A stretch of 64,000 nt of DNA from Bacteroidia bacterium (GTDB lineage: Bacteria > Bacteroidota > Bacteroidia > M30B66). Each line of letters starts with the position of its first letter. The first letter of the stretch is position 1. A program made the translations under genes and the position numbers. The DNA lies in assembly GCA_018401705.1 (NCBI GenBank), contig JAGYKL010000002.1, positions 67,526 to 131,525 of the forward strand, in the 5' to 3' direction. The notes under the pieces are model-generated. The model had not been told where the DNA came from and made no database searches. It was given only the letters and a program-made list of their open reading frames with translations. Shown here piece by piece: positions 62,096-64,000 of the stretch.

Positions 62096-64000
62096 TTGCT
62101 ACACAAACTTTCTCTTTGCTTTCTACTCATAGTTCTTGCCGCATTTTTCCGGCATAACGAGCTATCTGCGCAGCTCACGAAAGTTAAAGGAACTGTTTAC
62201 GATAATAAAACAGGCGAAACAATGCCATTTGTAAATGTTGTTTTCAAGGGAACAACAATAGGCACAACCACCGACATCAACGGAGAATACGAATTAGAAG
62301 CCCAAAGAGCCATAGACACCATGATGGTTAGTTTTATTGGTTATAAAGCTCAACGAATTGGAATCAAGAGGCTCAAATCCAACCAAGTAGATGTTCGACT
62401 AGAGTCCGAAAATGTGCAACTCCGTGAGGTGGTCATTCGCCCTGGCGAAAATCCTGCTCATAGAATCATGCGAGAAGTTGTGGCCCACAAAAAGGAAAAC
62501 AATCCCGAAAGAGTACAGACTTACGAATATGATGTTTACAATAAAATTCAATTTGACCTCAACAACTACAAAGAAAAATTCACTGATAAGAAACTGTTCA
62601 AGCCATTCAATTTTATATTCGATTATGCCGATACCACCGAAGATGGGAAGCCTTATCTGCCAATAGCATTTACCGAAACCTATGCACATGTTAGACATAC
62701 CACCGAACCTAACAGGAAACAAGAAACCATTCTTGGCAGCAAAATATCAGGGATAAAAAACGCGAGTGTTTCCCAGTTTATGGGCGACATGTATCAAAAT
62801 GTGAATATCTACAATGATTTCCTTCTCATTTTTAACAAAAGTTTTGTTAGCCCAATCACCGATAATTTTCTTAGATATTATAAATATTACCTCATCGACA
62901 GTGTCTACATTGATAATGAACGATGCTATAAATTGCTGTTTCTTCCAAAGCGAAAGCAGGATTTAACCTTTACAGGTAATTTGTTTATTCACGATTCAAC
63001 TTGGGCAGTAAAGCAAGTAAGCATAAGCTTTAACGACAATGCCAACGTAAACTTCATTAAGCAGTTTGATGTGTTTCAAGAATACGAGCATGTAAACAAT
63101 GAACAATGGATGCTTAAAAAAGAGAAGTCTCTTGGAGATTTCGCGCCTTTTGAAAAAAGCAACGGTGTTGGTGTTTTCGGTCGTAAAACAACCTATTATG
63201 AAAATTTCAGAATTAATGAGCCCATACCCGATTCTGTTTTTCAAACGGGAAGAGATATAATAGTTACCGACTCGGCTACTTCTAAAGACACTCAATTCTG
63301 GGATGACATCCGACCTGATACGCTTTCAAAAAGAGAAAAAGACATCTACACGATGGTTGATTCTCTAAAACAGGTTCCCAGACTAATCAATACCCGCTAT
63401 TTCGTCCAAATGCTCGCAACCGGTTACCTGCATTCAAAGTGGATGGAAATTGGGAAGTATTACACCTTCTGCAGTTGGAACGATATAGAAGGTGTTAGAT
63501 TCAAATTTGGAGGAGTTACCTCAAACGACTTCAGCAAACGCCTAGAGCTAAGAGGCTGGTTAGCATACGGCCTCCTGGATGAGCGATTTAAAGTAAGAAG
63601 CGGTTTAAGATGGTTCGTCGACAAAGACAAAACCAATAGAAGACTACTAACATTATCTTATCAGTCTGACCTTGAGCAACTCTCCCTTAGCGCAAACTCA
63701 TTAACACTCGACAACGTGCTTACCTCTTTGCTTAGAAGAACAGCACTTACCAATGTTACCAATGTTGAAGACATTAAAGCTCAGCTAGAATATGAGTGGT
63801 TCCCGGGCCTAATGAACAAGTTCACTGTCTTTAACAGAAGGCTTACGCCTCTGGGAAGTTTTAACTTTAAAAGACCAACAATAGATGGCGGTTTGCAAAA
63901 TGTAAGTCAAATCACAACCACCGAAGTGGGATTCCAAACCCGATTTGCATGGGGCGAAAAATTTATATCAGGAGAATTTGACAGAACTAGTGTTGGGACT
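62096..64000 (+). CDS. DUF5686 and carboxypeptidase-like regulatory domain protein (5' part)
   Basis: Open to the right edge (635 codons, no stop). The TTG start gives a signal peptide (LHKLSLCFLLIVLAAFF...LSAQ), then a carboxypeptidase-regulatory-like beta-sandwich (KVKGTVYDNKTGETMPFVNV, TTTDINGEYELEAQ; about 27-100), then the DUF5686 region (VVIRPGENPAHRIMREVVAHK, FIHDSTWAVKQVSISFNDNANVNFI). Late segments with alternating strands (GLRWFVDKDKTNRRLLTLSYQ) look like the start of an outer-membrane barrel. No ATG is available upstream in frame before a stop at 62057. Confidence 0.85.
   Translation, partial: MLHKLSLCFLLIVLAAFFRHNELSAQLTKVKGTVYDNKTGETMPFVNVVFKGTTIGTTTDINGEYELEAQRAIDTMMVSFIGYKAQRIGIKRLKSNQVDVRLESENVQLREVVIRPGENPAHRIMREVVAHKKENNPERVQTYEYDVYNKIQFDLNNYKEKFTDKKLFKPFNFIFDYADTTEDGKPYLPIAFTETYAHVRHTTEPNRKQETILGSKISGIKNASVSQFMGDMYQNVNIYNDFLLIFNKSFVSPITDNFLRYYKYYLIDSVYIDNERCYKLLFLPKRKQDLTFTGNLFIHDSTWAVKQVSISFNDNANVNFIKQFDVFQEYEHVNNEQWMLKKEKSLGDFAPFEKSNGVGVFGRKTTYYENFRINEPIPDSVFQTGRDIIVTDSATSKDTQFWDDIRPDTLSKREKDIYTMVDSLKQVPRLINTRYFVQMLATGYLHSKWMEIGKYYTFCSWNDIEGVRFKFGGVTSNDFSKRLELRGWLAYGLLDERFKVRSGLRWFVDKDKTNRRLLTLSYQSDLEQLSLSANSLTLDNVLTSLLRRTALTNVTNVEDIKAQLEYEWFPGLMNKFTVFNRRLTPLGSFNFKRPTIDGGLQNVSQITTTEVGFQTRFAWGEKFISGEFDRTSVGT

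Overview
The window is a stretch of a low-GC Bacteroidota chromosome, most likely order Flavobacteriales. Supporting this are the gliding-motility lipoprotein gene gldD beside ssb, at least seven proteins with a C-terminal type IX secretion (T9SS) sorting domain, a DUF5686 outer-membrane protein, a DUF4271 gene next to hemD, a tiny COX24-like basic protein before RNase G, and many promoters of the Bacteroidota TAnnTTTG type. No rRNA, tRNA, CRISPR array, insertion sequence or integrase was seen.

Layout. 1-3742: methionine/threonine operon (metY, metX, hom) behind a hairpin. 3743-5421: accessory patch with two palindromic repeats, a dead YoeB/Txe-type toxin-antitoxin pair, an inverted repeat and an intact higBA pair driven by what looks like a leaderless promoter. 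5505-17014: a minus-strand operon of secreted T9SS proteins whose genes overlap by 4 bp. It includes recent tandem duplicates and several frameshifts, and a 10-G tract lies against its likely promoter. 17232-26576: minus-strand housekeeping genes (DUF456, dsbD, S41 protease, dCMP deaminase, GNAT, two unrecognised proteins, citrate synthase, methyltransferase). 26843-30697: a 1284-residue lipoprotein with a beta-propeller sensor and a cytoplasmic class III adenylate cyclase. 30916-33335: D-lactate dehydrogenase-like enzyme and lactate permease. 33817-42292: ctaA, esterase, gldD, ssb, a T9SS propeller gene, mutY, HU, TPR protein and COX24-like peptide. 42430-49819: RNase G, DinB remnant, and a four-gene operon of MMPL transporter, rfbA, sugar-nucleotide SDR and polyprenyl synthase. 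49820-64000: radical SAM protein, anchor-V T9SS protein, broken DUF4271 and hemD genes, rnpA-yidD-ctpA, peroxidase, nuclease-fold protein, lipase, MFS transporter, purQ, DUF6427/DUF6341-like membrane proteins and the 5' part of a DUF5686 gene that runs off the window.

The most interesting item is the propeller-cyclase. Three of its roughly fourteen propeller blades carry the same insert of about 30 residues with an invariant C-x4-C-x-H-x10-H pattern, always in the same turn. This suggests a metal- or redox-sensing periplasmic module controlling cAMP synthesis. I know of no description of it. Second is the possible phase-variable promoter of the T9SS operon.

Many genes are broken by small indels, several clustered within about 900 bp over DUF4271 and hemD. 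Because hemD is normally needed for heme synthesis, some of these breaks are probably sequencing or assembly errors. They should not be read as gene decay without read-level support.
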